From contig NZ_AUCK01000029.1 in NCBI RefSeq assembly GCF_000429725.1, positions 1-49,428 on the forward strand: a DNA stretch of 49,428 bases, given 5' to 3'. The DNA comes from Alkalicoccus chagannorensis DSM 18086. GTDB lineage: Bacteria > Bacillota > Bacilli > Bacillales > Salisediminibacteriaceae. The notes below the pieces were generated by a model. That model saw only the letters and a program-made list of their open reading frames with translations. It did no database searches and was not told the DNA's origin. Made by a program: the position numbers and the translations under genes. Of this stretch, positions 9,736 through 19,063 are shown one piece after another (the stretch's first letter is position 1; the number at the start of each line of letters is the position of its first letter).

Positions 9736-10436
9736 AACAGCTTCGCAGGGATCATAAACTGGTTGTGACGATTGTAAAAAAAGGCCGCGCTAAAAAAGTG
9801 ATGAAAGCGGCAAAAGACGCCGGGTCAGAAGGTGGTACAATTCTGCTCGGATCCGGTGTCGGGATTCATGAGAAGAAAAAAATATTCGGGATCGACGCCC
9901 TTCACGAGAAAGAACTCGTTCTGAATCTCGTTCCGGAGGACATTCTCCCCGGACTTCTTGTACAAGTACAGAATCGAGCCCGACTGCACGAACCCGGCAT
10001 GGGCATCGGTTTCATCATCGATATCAAAAAGACCATCGGCATAGCTCATATGACGTATGAAGAAAATGAGGAGGTGCTGGAAGACATGACAGATAACCTG
10101 TCCCACCGAGGATTCGATTTAATCATTACGATTGTGAACAAAGGAGACGCAGGCAAGGTCATCGATGCTTCGAATAGAGGCGGTGCAGAAGGCGGCACGG
10201 TCATGAACGGGCGCGGCTCCGGTATTCATGAAAAAGCGAAATTATTCTCTATTCAAATCGAACCGGAAAAAGATGTCGTTTTAACGTTGATCAAGCGGGA
10301 GAAAACGCGGGATGTATTAAAAGCGATTGAAGAAGACGCCCACATTAATGAACCCGGACGCGGCATCTCGTTTGTGCTGCCGGTAGAGGAAACCGTCGGG
10401 ATTCACCACCTGCTGGAAGAAGAGAAGCAGGAATAG
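9732..10436 (+). CDS. Tandem P-II-like (GlnB-like) signalling protein
   Basis: The 234 aa product contains two P-II-like domains, at about residues 9-107 and 128-228. Both have the same order: a strand (VVTIV / IITIV), a GxEGGT nucleotide-loop motif, GIHEK, and an EPGxGI C-loop motif. Classical P-II proteins are ~112 aa trimers that bind ATP or ADP and 2-oxoglutarate and control transporters by docking on them. Here the T-loop region looks shortened, and no uridylylated Tyr is evident. GTG 9732 overlaps the stop of the DUF1538 gene, so the three genes are translationally coupled. I infer that it gates the DUF1538 pair. The ligand is unknown. Confidence 0.85.
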   Translation: MKQLRRDHKLVVTIVKKGRAKKVMKAAKDAGSEGGTILLGSGVGIHEKKKIFGIDALHEKELVLNLVPEDILPGLLVQVQNRARLHEPGMGIGFIIDIKKTIGIAHMTYEENEEVLEDMTDNLSHRGFDLIITIVNKGDAGKVIDASNRGGAEGGTVMNGRGSGIHEKAKLFSIQIEPEKDVVLTLIKREKTRDVLKAIEEDAHINEPGRGISFVLPVEETVGIHHLLEEEKQE

Positions 10437-10470
10437 CACCCACCAGCCTTGCGAACACGCAGCATACAAC

Positions 10471-10508
10471 AAGGGCCGTCTCGGATGATCGAGACGGCCC
10501 TTCTCTAT
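10471..10508 (+). terminator. Terminator after the P-II-like gene
   Basis: A perfect 13-base stem (AAGGGCCGTCTCG/CGAGACGGCCCTT) with loop GATGAT is followed by CTCTAT. The T-run is weak, but the stem is strong. Confidence 0.75.
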
Positions 10509-10618
10509 CGTGTGACAGCTGCTGCCCTCTTTGGGTGATACGTACCTCCCCCTGCACAATCAGCACTCTCCGCTGGGATAGCTGCAGATGGATGACGGAT
10601 GGCAGCGCCGGCTGCCAA

Positions 10619-10798
10619 TCAGCTCATGACCTTCCCACTCTGCTTCCGCTTCCGGCGGTAGTCTACATTCATCAGCTGATCCAGCTCCTGAGAGAGGCGG
10701 ACCGCTTCGTTTGAAGTAAAGCCATACTTCTGCGCATACTCCATCATCTTTCTGCGCTTGGATTCCAATTCTTCTGATATATGATTGGTCCGCCTCAT
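10619..10798 (-). CDS. Spo0E-like aspartyl-phosphate phosphatase
   Basis: A 59-codon frame starts at ATG 10798 (AGGTGAGG upstream) and stops at 10619-10621. The product contains LSQELDQLMN, matching the SQELD signature of the Spo0E/YnzD family, with Ser36 and Asp40 in the conserved positions. These small helical-hairpin proteins remove phosphate from the response regulator Spo0A and so delay sporulation. The basic C-terminus (RRKRKQ) is unusual but not alarming. It lies alone between two terminators. This gene supports a spore-forming host. Confidence 0.85.
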   Translation of the reverse strand: MRRTNHISEELESKRRKMMEYAQKYGFTSNEAVRLSQELDQLMNVDYRRKRKQSGKVMS

Positions 10799-10894
10799 GA
10801 TTCCTCACCTTTTCCCTCACCAGGATCGTACTGTAATAAGCGTATCATACCATATTTCTTTTCATAATTACCAGGTAATGGAGACATCAAAATA

Positions 10895-10909
10895 ATGACA
10901 ATTTGTCAT
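10895..10909. promoter_or_regulatory. Short palindrome upstream of the spo0E-like gene
   Basis: ATGACAATTTGTCAT has perfect 6-base arms (ATGACA/TGTCAT) around a 3-base centre. It lies 97 bases upstream of the Spo0E-like start and could be an operator. No regulator can be named. Confidence 0.3.
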
Positions 10910-10948
10910 ACGAGGTGCATGCCGGTCAATGACAGAACCTGAGATAGA

Positions 10949-10985
10949 CGAGGAGCCCGCCTCGGACTGATGAGACGGGCTCCAG
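10949..10985 (-). terminator. Probable terminator of pgcA
   Basis: GAGCCCGTCTC/GAGGCGGGCTC form an 11-position stem with one mismatch on the minus strand, about 25 bases after the pgcA stop. The following sequence CTCGTCTATCTC has only a poor T-run. Confidence 0.5.
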
Positions 10986-11008
10986 CAGCTCTGCTGCGGG
11001 CTGTACCT

Positions 11009-12742
11009 CTATAATTGATTGACGCGTTCGATTACCTGCTCTTTGACGAGTTTCAGCTTTTCAGCCGCTTTGTCAGCAGTTTGATCCTGCACGCCGAAGT
11101 ATATTTTAATCTTTGGTTCCGTGCCGGAAGGGCGCAGGCAGTACCAGGAGCCATCCCGCAGAAACATTTTGAGGACATTCGATGGAGGAAGCGCTATTGC
11201 TTCATCCGCTCTCCCGTCCATGAATGTTCTTGTTCGACGCTGATAGTCTTCGACAAAAGCGACATCCCCCGGAAGTTCCCCTTGAAGCACGTTGTCGCGG
11301 AACACATTCATCATGCGCTGGATCTTCTCAGCTCCCTCTTTCCCTTTGAACGTATAAGATGCGAGATCTTCATAGTACCATCCGTACGTATCGTAAAGCT
11401 CCAGCAGTCCTTCGTACAAGGTCTGTCCCCGGGAACGGTAATAAGCTGCCATCTCTGCAGCAAGCAGCCCGGGCTGAATAGCATCCTTATCTCGTGCGAA
11501 TGGCTCAATCAAATACCCGTAGCTCTCTTCATAACCAAACAAAAAGGTGTGAGACCCGTCTTCTTCAAACTGACGTATTTTTTCACCAATGAATTTAAAT
11601 CCGGTCAATACATCCATAGACGTGATACCGAACGATTCCGCAATGGTTCTTCCGAGCTCGGATGTCACGATTGTTTTGATCGAAATCCCATTGTCCGGCA
11701 GGATACCTGCTTCTTTTTTCTTCATAAGAAGATAGTGGAGCAGCAGGGCTCCGGTCTGGTTCCCGGACAGCACGGTGTAGGAACCATGATTATCTTTCAC
11801 AACGAGTCCGATTCGGTCGGCGTCTGGATCGGTTGCGATCAGCAGATCGGCATCTTTCTCTCTGCCAAGTTCCATGGCAAGTTCGAAAGCAGCTGGTTCT
11901 TCCGGGTTCGGCGAGGCGACCGTCGGAAATTCACTGTCTTCCTCTGCCTGCTCCGGTACGGTGAAGACCTGTTCAAAGCCGGCTTCGCGAAGTCCTCGTT
12001 CCATCGGATCTTTCGCTGTTCCATGCAGTGGTGTAAAAACAATCGGCATGGACGCGCCGTATTCTTTGATCAGCGACCGGTCGGTGATCACTTTTTGCAG
12101 CTGTTTGGCATACGCATCGTCAATGTCTTCCAGCACCCAGTGCAGCAGTCCTTCCGCTTCCAGTTTTGCTGCCTCTGCGGTCTCGACCGTCAGTTCATCT
12201 TCGACCGCATCCACCATGCTGATCAGGCGGTCGGCGTCTTCCGGTATCATCTGGGCTCCATCGTCCCCATACGCTTTAAATCCATTGTACTCCGGCGGGT
12301 TGTGACTGGCCGTGATCATCACGCCGGCTGCTGTGTTTAGTTCACGTACGGCAAAGGAGAGAACCGGAGTCGGCCGCAGCTTTTTGAATACATAGCTTTT
12401 GACGCCGCAGGCTCCGAGCGTACAGGCTGCTTCCAGCGCAAACGCTTTGGACATGCGACGGTTATCGTAGGAAATGACAACACCAGCTTCTGCTGCTCCA
12501 TGTCCCTGGGCAATAACATAGTCAGCAAGTCCCTTCGCTGCCTTACGGATCGTGTAGATGTTCATGCGGTTAGTACCGGGACCGATTTCTCCGCGCATGC
12601 CCCCTGTACCGAATTCGAGCGTTTTGTAAAAACTGTCCTCCATCAGTACGGGCTGATTCTGCAGAAGGGTCAGCTCCTCACGGATGTTTTCCTCCAGCTG
12701 ATCATACTGCTCCCATCTTTTTGCTTCCTTTTCCCACGCCAT
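11009..12742 (-). CDS. pgcA: Alpha-phosphoglucomutase/phosphomannomutase family
   Basis: PgcA interconverts glucose 1-phosphate and glucose 6-phosphate, feeding UDP-glucose for cell wall polymers and glycolipids. The 577 aa protein has the catalytic TASHNP loop with phosphoserine Ser146, the Mg-binding DPDADR at 305-310, and the sugar-binding GYEESYGY and C-terminal RPSGTEPKIK phosphate-binding segments. It lies directly after glpD; B. subtilis has the same order (glpD-yhxB/pgcA). A promoter TTTACG-17-TATAAC (12786-12814) lies just downstream of the glpD stop, so it can be transcribed on its own. Confidence 0.93.
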   Translation of the reverse strand: MAWEKEAKRWEQYDQLEENIREELTLLQNQPVLMEDSFYKTLEFGTGGMRGEIGPGTNRMNIYTIRKAAKGLADYVIAQGHGAAEAGVVISYDNRRMSKAFALEAACTLGACGVKSYVFKKLRPTPVLSFAVRELNTAAGVMITASHNPPEYNGFKAYGDDGAQMIPEDADRLISMVDAVEDELTVETAEAAKLEAEGLLHWVLEDIDDAYAKQLQKVITDRSLIKEYGASMPIVFTPLHGTAKDPMERGLREAGFEQVFTVPEQAEEDSEFPTVASPNPEEPAAFELAMELGREKDADLLIATDPDADRIGLVVKDNHGSYTVLSGNQTGALLLHYLLMKKKEAGILPDNGISIKTIVTSELGRTIAESFGITSMDVLTGFKFIGEKIRQFEEDGSHTFLFGYEESYGYLIEPFARDKDAIQPGLLAAEMAAYYRSRGQTLYEGLLELYDTYGWYYEDLASYTFKGKEGAEKIQRMMNVFRDNVLQGELPGDVAFVEDYQRRTRTFMDGRADEAIALPPSNVLKMFLRDGSWYCLRPSGTEPKIKIYFGVQDQTADKAAEKLKLVKEQVIERVNQL

Positions 12743-12785
12743 ATGCAGAACCCCTTCCAGTAAACTTTTTTCCTTTCTACTTTAA

Positions 12786-12814
12786 GTTATACGGAAACAC
12801 GGCTCTTTCGTAAA
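12786..12814 (-). promoter_or_regulatory. Promoter of pgcA
   Basis: On the minus strand TTTACG, a 17-base spacer and TATAAC lie between glpD and pgcA, 44 bases before the pgcA ATG. Confidence 0.55.
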
Positions 12815-12823
12815 GGAATTCTG

Positions 12824-14485
12824 TTAATTTTTTTCTTTCGTTTCCACCGGATGGCTGGAGTAGTACAGCTCCTCTTCGAGTACGCTGATATGCTCATCCA
12901 GTTCCTGCTGCGTCCAGCCGAAACGATGCTTCATATATTTCAGGACGCCGTCTTTGTTCTGCTGCACGCCGTGGATGTCGAAGAACAGCATGCTCGAGCG
13001 TCTGTTAAAGAAATCAATCGGAGCATACACCATTTCTTCTTCGATACCATACACGAGAGCGGCATAAAGTCCGGCCGGCAGTCCATAGTTTTTGGCCTCT
13101 TCCCCCTGGGTCTCCAGAATCTCAAAAATACGGTATACGTTGGATCCGTAGTGGTTGGCAAGGCGCTCGGACTGCTCTACGGTCAGTCCGAGACGGACGC
13201 CGTATTCAGAAGCCCGCTGCACGAAGGAAGGCAGTGCGTCTGATCCACCGACATCGCCGCCGGAGAGGACGATTTTGTTGGTCGTGCACTTCTTCTTGAT
13301 GCCCTCCTCTTTCACGATGCGGTCGACGATACGTTCTGCCATTTTTCGGTAACCTGTCAGCTTTCCTCCTGCAATGGAAATCAGACCGGAATCGGACACG
13401 AACGTTTCGTCTTTACGGGAGATTTCCGAAGCGCTTTTGCCCTCTTCATGGATCAGCGGACGCAGCCCAGTCCAACTCGATTCGACGTCTTCACGCTTGA
13501 TCTTCATAGTCGGGAACATATGATTGGAAGCCCGCACCAGATAATCGAGGTCTGCTTCTGTCATTCTCGGCGTCGAAATCTCGCCCATGTAATGAGTGTC
13601 TGTTGTGCCGACGTACGTTTTATTGTCCCGAGGAATCGCAAATACCATGCGGCCGTCATCGGTATCAAAGTAAACAGCCTGCTTCAACGGGAATTTCGCC
13701 TGATCAAAGACGATGTGAACCCCTTTGGTCAAGTAAAGGTACTTCCCCTGCTTCGACTTATCTTTTTCCCGCAGGTCATCGACCCATGGTCCAGCTGCGT
13801 TGACGACGTGCTTCGCTCGGATATCGTGCATTTCCCCGGTACGGCGGTCCTGGATACGAGCCCCGATTACTTTCCCGTCTTCGTAAAGCAGGTTTTCCGC
13901 TTTCGCATAGTTGACGGCCTGCACATCTCTATTTACTGCCTCTTTTAAAATTTCCAGCGTCAGGCGGGCATCATCCGTTTTGTACTCGACGTAATAGCCG
14001 CCACCCTTCAAGCCATCTTCCCGGAGAAGCGGTTCCTTTTCCATGGTCTCCTGCTTGTTCAGCATTTTACGCTTTTCGCTTCGTCTCACTCCAGCCAGCG
14101 TATCGTACGTTTTCAGACCGACAGACGTTGCGAGCTTGCCGTACGTTCCGCCTTTGACAATCGGCAGAAGCATCCATTCCGGCTTCGTTACGTGCGGTGC
14201 GTTCTCATAAACAATCGCACGTTCCTGCCCTGTTTCTTTCACGATTTTAAATTCCAGCTGCTTCAGGTACCGCAGTCCCCCGTGTACAAGCTTCGTGGAT
14301 CGGCTGGACGTGCCTGCAGCGTAGTCCTGCATTTCCACCAGTCCGGTCTTCAATCCTCTGGAAGCAGCATCAAGTGCAATGCCTGCGCCGGTGATACCTC
14401 CTCCAATGACGAGGACATCCAGTTCCTGTTGACTCATGTTCTTCAAATAAACTTCTCGCTGTAATCCGGAAAATGGTTTTGCCAT
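12824..14485 (-). CDS. glpD: Aerobic glycerol-3-phosphate dehydrogenase
   Basis: GlpD is a membrane-associated flavoenzyme that oxidises glycerol 3-phosphate to dihydroxyacetone phosphate and passes electrons to quinone. The 553 aa protein carries the FAD-binding VIGGGITGAGIALDAASRG near residues 26-44, the STKLVHGGLRYL substrate/FAD loop and the late GGKLTGYR motif typical of GlpD. It follows glpK. Its leader holds a terminator with the expected GlpP-antitermination layout, so expression should need glycerol 3-phosphate bound to GlpP. Confidence 0.96.
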   Translation of the reverse strand: MAKPFSGLQREVYLKNMSQQELDVLVIGGGITGAGIALDAASRGLKTGLVEMQDYAAGTSSRSTKLVHGGLRYLKQLEFKIVKETGQERAIVYENAPHVTKPEWMLLPIVKGGTYGKLATSVGLKTYDTLAGVRRSEKRKMLNKQETMEKEPLLREDGLKGGGYYVEYKTDDARLTLEILKEAVNRDVQAVNYAKAENLLYEDGKVIGARIQDRRTGEMHDIRAKHVVNAAGPWVDDLREKDKSKQGKYLYLTKGVHIVFDQAKFPLKQAVYFDTDDGRMVFAIPRDNKTYVGTTDTHYMGEISTPRMTEADLDYLVRASNHMFPTMKIKREDVESSWTGLRPLIHEEGKSASEISRKDETFVSDSGLISIAGGKLTGYRKMAERIVDRIVKEEGIKKKCTTNKIVLSGGDVGGSDALPSFVQRASEYGVRLGLTVEQSERLANHYGSNVYRIFEILETQGEEAKNYGLPAGLYAALVYGIEEEMVYAPIDFFNRRSSMLFFDIHGVQQNKDGVLKYMKHRFGWTQQELDEHISVLEEELYYSSHPVETKEKN

Positions 14486-14591
14486 GCTCCAACATCCTTT
14501 CTCTGCATAATGACGTTGCTCTTCCTCTTATTTCTCTACCCTTTCTCCTGATACGTTATGCATAAAGAGAAGGGATGACCTTCAGCCGGAT

Positions 14592-14650
14592 AAAAAAAGA
14601 GACCGCAGCTGAAGGCACACGAATGGCGTGCTCTTTGAGCTGCGGTCTCT
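14592..14650 (-). promoter_or_regulatory. glpD leader terminator, GlpP antitermination target
   Basis: On the minus strand AGAGACCGCAGCT and AGCTGCGGTCTCT form a perfect 13-base stem followed by seven T, placed between the promoter and glpD. In B. subtilis GlpP suppresses such terminators in the glpFK and glpD leaders. The role is inferred from position and from the second copy before glpF. Confidence 0.8.
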
Positions 14651-14683
14651 CATCATCTCCAGACCGATCATTAATTTAATACC

Positions 14684-14711
14684 ATTGTAACACAATTCAG
14701 TCTGAAGACAA
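14684..14711 (-). promoter_or_regulatory. Promoter of glpD
   Basis: TTGTCT, 16 bases and TACAAT on the minus strand lie immediately upstream of the glpD leader terminator and overlap the tail of the glpK terminator. Confidence 0.55.
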
Positions 14712-14731
14712 AGGCGCCCGAGCGCCTTTTT
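14705..14731 (-). terminator. Terminator of glpFK
   Basis: On the minus strand AAGGCGC-TCGG-GCGCCTT, then TGTCTT, lies a few bases after the glpK stop. The stem is short but GC-rich. Confidence 0.65.
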
Positions 14732-14733
14732 TC

Positions 14734-16287
<1,554 letters not shown>

Positions 16288-16310
16288 TTACCCTGCTGCA
16301 TCCGGACAGC

Positions 16311-16331
16311 GGGAGCGCATGAAGCGCTCCC
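16311..16331 (-). other. Intercistronic hairpin between glpF and glpK
   Basis: Perfect 8-base arms GGGAGCGC/GCGCTCCC with a 5-base loop and no T-run. It is more likely an mRNA stability or processing element than a terminator, because glpK lacks a promoter I can see. Confidence 0.45.
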
Positions 16332-16338
16332 ACAGCCG

Positions 16339-17187
16339 TCACGCTTTTTTACCCTGTGGAGGGTTCTGGTAAACAAAACGCTTTTCCTGGGTTTCCAGAT
16401 GTTTCTTTTCAATCATGAACGCCAATACCATAAGTCCTGCAAACAGTGCGGCGAACACGTAAAGGAAGGGGCTGATAACGCCTTCAAAGACAGCGCCGTA
16501 GAAAAGCGCGCCGAGGCCGCCGCCGATAATCGGTCCGGCAATAGGAATCCAGGAATATCCCCATTCCGAGGACCCTTTCCCTTTGATCGGAAGCAGCGCA
16601 TGCATCAATCTTGGACCGAAGTCACGGGCAGGATTGATGGCGTACCCTGTAGTGCCGCCGAGCGAGAGACCAATCGCCACGATGAGCAGACCGACGATCA
16701 TCGGGTTCAGGCCTTCCGTGAACTGATTCGCGCCGATGAAGAGAATCCCGAGTACGAGGACGAATGTTCCCAGTACTTCGCTGAACACGTTCGACGGGGT
16801 ATGGCGGATCGCCGGTCCTGTCGCAAAAACGCCCAGCTTGGCTCCAGGGTCTTCTGTCGCGTTGAAATGCGCCGAATACTGGAAAAAGATAAGTGCGGCA
16901 CCAATCATCGCTCCAACAACCTGACCGATAATGTAGACCGGTACCTGTGACCAGGCAAAGTCACCATAAAGGGCAAGTCCAACGGTTACGGCCGGATTAA
17001 TGTGTGCGCCGCTGATGTTACCAACTGCATAAATCGCCATGGCTACCCCAAGACCCCACCCGACTGTGATAACAATCCACCCACCAGCATTTGCCTTTGA
17101 TTCACGAAGGACAACCCCAGCGACGACACCTGCACCAAAAATAATCAGAATCATGGTACCAATGACTTCTCCCCAGAACGGCGACAT
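16339..17187 (-). CDS. glpF: Glycerol uptake facilitator (aquaglyceroporin)
   Basis: GlpF is a six-helix membrane channel for glycerol. The two NPA half-helices are present, NPAVT at residues 64-68 and NPARD at 185-189; the Arg after the second NPA is the selectivity-filter Arg. An Asp follows, as in glycerol facilitators. The frame extends upstream to 17232, but ATG 17187 is correct because AGGAGGAGATGGG lies just before it; this gives 282 aa. The upstream leader contains a GlpP-type terminator and a cre-covered promoter, so the gene is under glycerol induction and glucose repression. Confidence 0.95.
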   Translation of the reverse strand: MSPFWGEVIGTMILIIFGAGVVAGVVLRESKANAGGWIVITVGWGLGVAMAIYAVGNISGAHINPAVTVGLALYGDFAWSQVPVYIIGQVVGAMIGAALIFFQYSAHFNATEDPGAKLGVFATGPAIRHTPSNVFSEVLGTFVLVLGILFIGANQFTEGLNPMIVGLLIVAIGLSLGGTTGYAINPARDFGPRLMHALLPIKGKGSSEWGYSWIPIAGPIIGGGLGALFYGAVFEGVISPFLYVFAALFAGLMVLAFMIEKKHLETQEKRFVYQNPPQGKKA

Positions 17188-17218
17188 TTCCCATCTCCTC
17201 CTTGATTGAATTTGGATA

Positions 17219-17285
17219 CAAAAAAAGCCCAATGAAATTAACCCATACCAGTATCGTAATCGGATGAGTAAATATTCATTGGGCT
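17219..17285 (-). promoter_or_regulatory. glpF leader terminator, GlpP antitermination target
   Basis: On the minus strand AGCCCAATGAA and TTCATTGGGCT form a perfect 11-base stem with a long loop, followed by seven T. It lies between the glpF promoter and the gene, as in the B. subtilis glpFK leader. Confidence 0.82.
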
Positions 17286-17320
17286 CCTTGTCTCCATGAA
17301 TAAATTATTAACTTGTCTTT

Positions 17321-17349
17321 ATTAAACCACCATATGAAAGCGTTGTCAA
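17321..17349 (-). promoter_or_regulatory. Promoter of glpFK
   Basis: A consensus -35 TTGACA (17344-17349) and -10 TTTAAT (17321-17326) are separated by 17 bases on the minus strand. Confidence 0.85.
17335..17348. promoter_or_regulatory. cre site (CcpA operator) of glpFK
   Basis: TGAAAGCGTTGTCA matches the cre consensus TGWAANCGNTNWCA at every position. It overlaps the -35 box and spacer of the glpFK promoter, so CcpA binding would block RNA polymerase. Confidence 0.85.
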
Positions 17350-17356
17350 CGATTTT

Positions 17357-17908
17357 TTATAATTCGTTATTTTCCCACAATTCTTTTCTGGACGTTGTGA
17401 CTGCGGCAGCACCGCAGGCAAGCGCCCGGCGGACTTCTTCCGGATCGCGGATCAATCCACCGGCAATCACCGGCGTATTCGACTGTTCAATCACTTCCTC
17501 AATAATGTGGGGAATGATCCCGGGAAGGACTTCTATACAATCCGGCTGAATCTGTTTCATCATCTGGTAGCTCGACTCAAGCGCCTGCGAATCGAGGATA
17601 AACAGCCGCTGGATCGTGATAAGATCATGTTTTTTTGCCGTCAACAGCACGTTGCGTCTCGTAGAAATCAACCCATGCGGTTTAATATCCTGCGAGAGGA
17701 ACTGGGCGCCGAATTCGTCGCTTTTCAATCCCTGCACGAGATCTGCGTGCAGCAGCACTTTTTTGTTTTCTTTTTTCAGCATTCGGACAAGGCTTTTCAA
17801 CTGGCCGATATGTGTGTTCAGCAGAACGACAAATTCACTGTTATTTTTCACGGCCTTATCGATATCTTTTAAGTCTCTTACGGCCGGTAGAATACTCGTG
17901 TTGAACAT
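17357..17908 (-). CDS. glpP: Glycerol uptake operon antiterminator
   Basis: GlpP binds glycerol 3-phosphate and then the glp leader RNAs, preventing termination. The 183 aa protein has the compact TIM-barrel-like GlpP fold: a FVVLLNTHIGQLKSLV segment near 26-41, LLHADLVQGL near 52-61, DCIEVLPGI near 122-130 and PVIAGGLI, the last likely phosphate-binding. AGGGGGAACCGGG precedes the ATG. Two targets are visible in this window (17219-17285 and 14592-14650). galM ends 12 bases upstream, so glpP is probably transcribed with galM. Confidence 0.93.
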   Translation of the reverse strand: MFNTSILPAVRDLKDIDKAVKNNSEFVVLLNTHIGQLKSLVRMLKKENKKVLLHADLVQGLKSDEFGAQFLSQDIKPHGLISTRRNVLLTAKKHDLITIQRLFILDSQALESSYQMMKQIQPDCIEVLPGIIPHIIEEVIEQSNTPVIAGGLIRDPEEVRRALACGAAAVTTSRKELWENNEL

Positions 17909-17920
17909 CCCGGTTCCCCC

Positions 17921-18907
17921 TTAGGATTGATGAAAGGCATAGGCAGTCATACTCCGCCACTTTTCATCAGGATGAAGCAGAATCTGCTCCGTTTCATTCG
18001 GCACGTGCTGGGTTTCCAGACACACCGCTGCATATGGGCGGGGCTCCCGGCCGTTAACAGTAACGCCGTCTCCCCCTCCCATCTGATTCGCCGTATACAC
18101 GACGACTGCAGGCTGGTCCGTCCGGACGCTCATCGACACCTGATTCTCCGGATTATAGAGAACAGCCGCAGGGTTCCCATCCTGGAGTACGAACGGGTGA
18201 TCGATACCGCCGCCGGCCATCTGCACCTGCGCATGCGTTTGATCAAATGCATCGCCCATCTTTTTCTTCTCGCGGAAATCAAACAATGGATCCTCGTCGA
18301 GATGCTCATAGTAAGCAGGAATCGATCCTTCTTTCAACACCCCGTACGAATGCGCATGAAGCTGGAACTGCATGTTTTCTACTGAAGTGGATCCAAGACA
18401 GAAGTAGGCGTGGTTGGTCAAATTCAGCGGCGTCACGGAATCGGTTTCGGCATCATAAAAGATCTGCAGTTCATTATCCGCAGTTAGGTGGTAGGTCACC
18501 GTCACGTCCACATTCCCTGGATACCCGTCTTCTCCATCTGGACTGTGCAGACGGCAGATAACCGAGCTGCCCTCGGTTTCGATATCGAAAAAGGAATGGG
18601 CAAACCCTTTTTCTCCGCCATGCAGGTGGTTTTTCCCGTCATTTGCAGCAAGCTCGTATGTCTTTTCATCCAGTTCAAAAGCGGCGCCTTCCGTCCGTCC
18701 TGCTGTCCGCCCGATGACAGCACCGAGGTAGCCGGGATTTTCTACGTACGTGTGCAGGTCGTCAAAGCGGAGCACCATGTTCTCTTCCACTCCCGGCAGG
18801 TAAACACCTGTTACCACGGCGCCGAAGTTCAGCACCGTCAGCGTCATACCGGCGTCATTCTTCACAGTAAACTCTTCTAATTCGGATACTTGGATTTGCT
18901 TCGTCAA
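17921..18907 (-). CDS. galM: Aldose 1-epimerase (mutarotase)
   Basis: GalM interconverts alpha and beta anomers of glucose or galactose. The 328 aa protein has the conserved NHLHGG (His94, His96), the catalytic His166 in LNLTNHAYF and the catalytic Glu298 in CLETQH. Length is normal for the family. GalM next to glpP is not the usual B. subtilis neighbour. The 12-base gap suggests one transcript, although no sugar-specific regulator is nearby. Confidence 0.93.
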   Translation of the reverse strand: MTKQIQVSELEEFTVKNDAGMTLTVLNFGAVVTGVYLPGVEENMVLRFDDLHTYVENPGYLGAVIGRTAGRTEGAAFELDEKTYELAANDGKNHLHGGEKGFAHSFFDIETEGSSVICRLHSPDGEDGYPGNVDVTVTYHLTADNELQIFYDAETDSVTPLNLTNHAYFCLGSTSVENMQFQLHAHSYGVLKEGSIPAYYEHLDEDPLFDFREKKKMGDAFDQTHAQVQMAGGGIDHPFVLQDGNPAAVLYNPENQVSMSVRTDQPAVVVYTANQMGGGDGVTVNGREPRPYAAVCLETQHVPNETEQILLHPDEKWRSMTAYAFHQS

Positions 18908-19038
18908 TGGTAGGCTCCTCTCCTGAATAATAGGTTATCAACAGCTGTCCTCCGGTGTCTGCAAGGCCCTCTGCCCAGCTTTTCGGCCGCCGGAAGACAC
19001 AGACATTCCAGCGGCCGAAAGAACGGGACTTCAAGATT

Positions 19039-19063
19039 GATAAACCGCTCTCTGCGGTTTATC
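19039..19063 (-). terminator. Hairpin overlapping the stop of the nitrilase-fusion gene
   Basis: GATAAACCGC-AGAGA-GCGGTTTATC forms a perfect 10-base stem that overlaps the TGA stop codon at 19062-19064. The following AATCTTG is T-poor, so termination may be partial. Confidence 0.5.

Noticed and set aside
10560-10820. 86-codon minus frame overlapping the Spo0E-like gene
   Set aside because: It is another frame of the same DNA; the 59-codon frame has the SQELD motif and a proper ribosome binding site.
11015-12340. 441-codon open frame antisense to pgcA
   Set aside because: Composition typical of antisense frames (Phe, Arg, Cys, His rich), with no start signal; pgcA is certain on the other strand.
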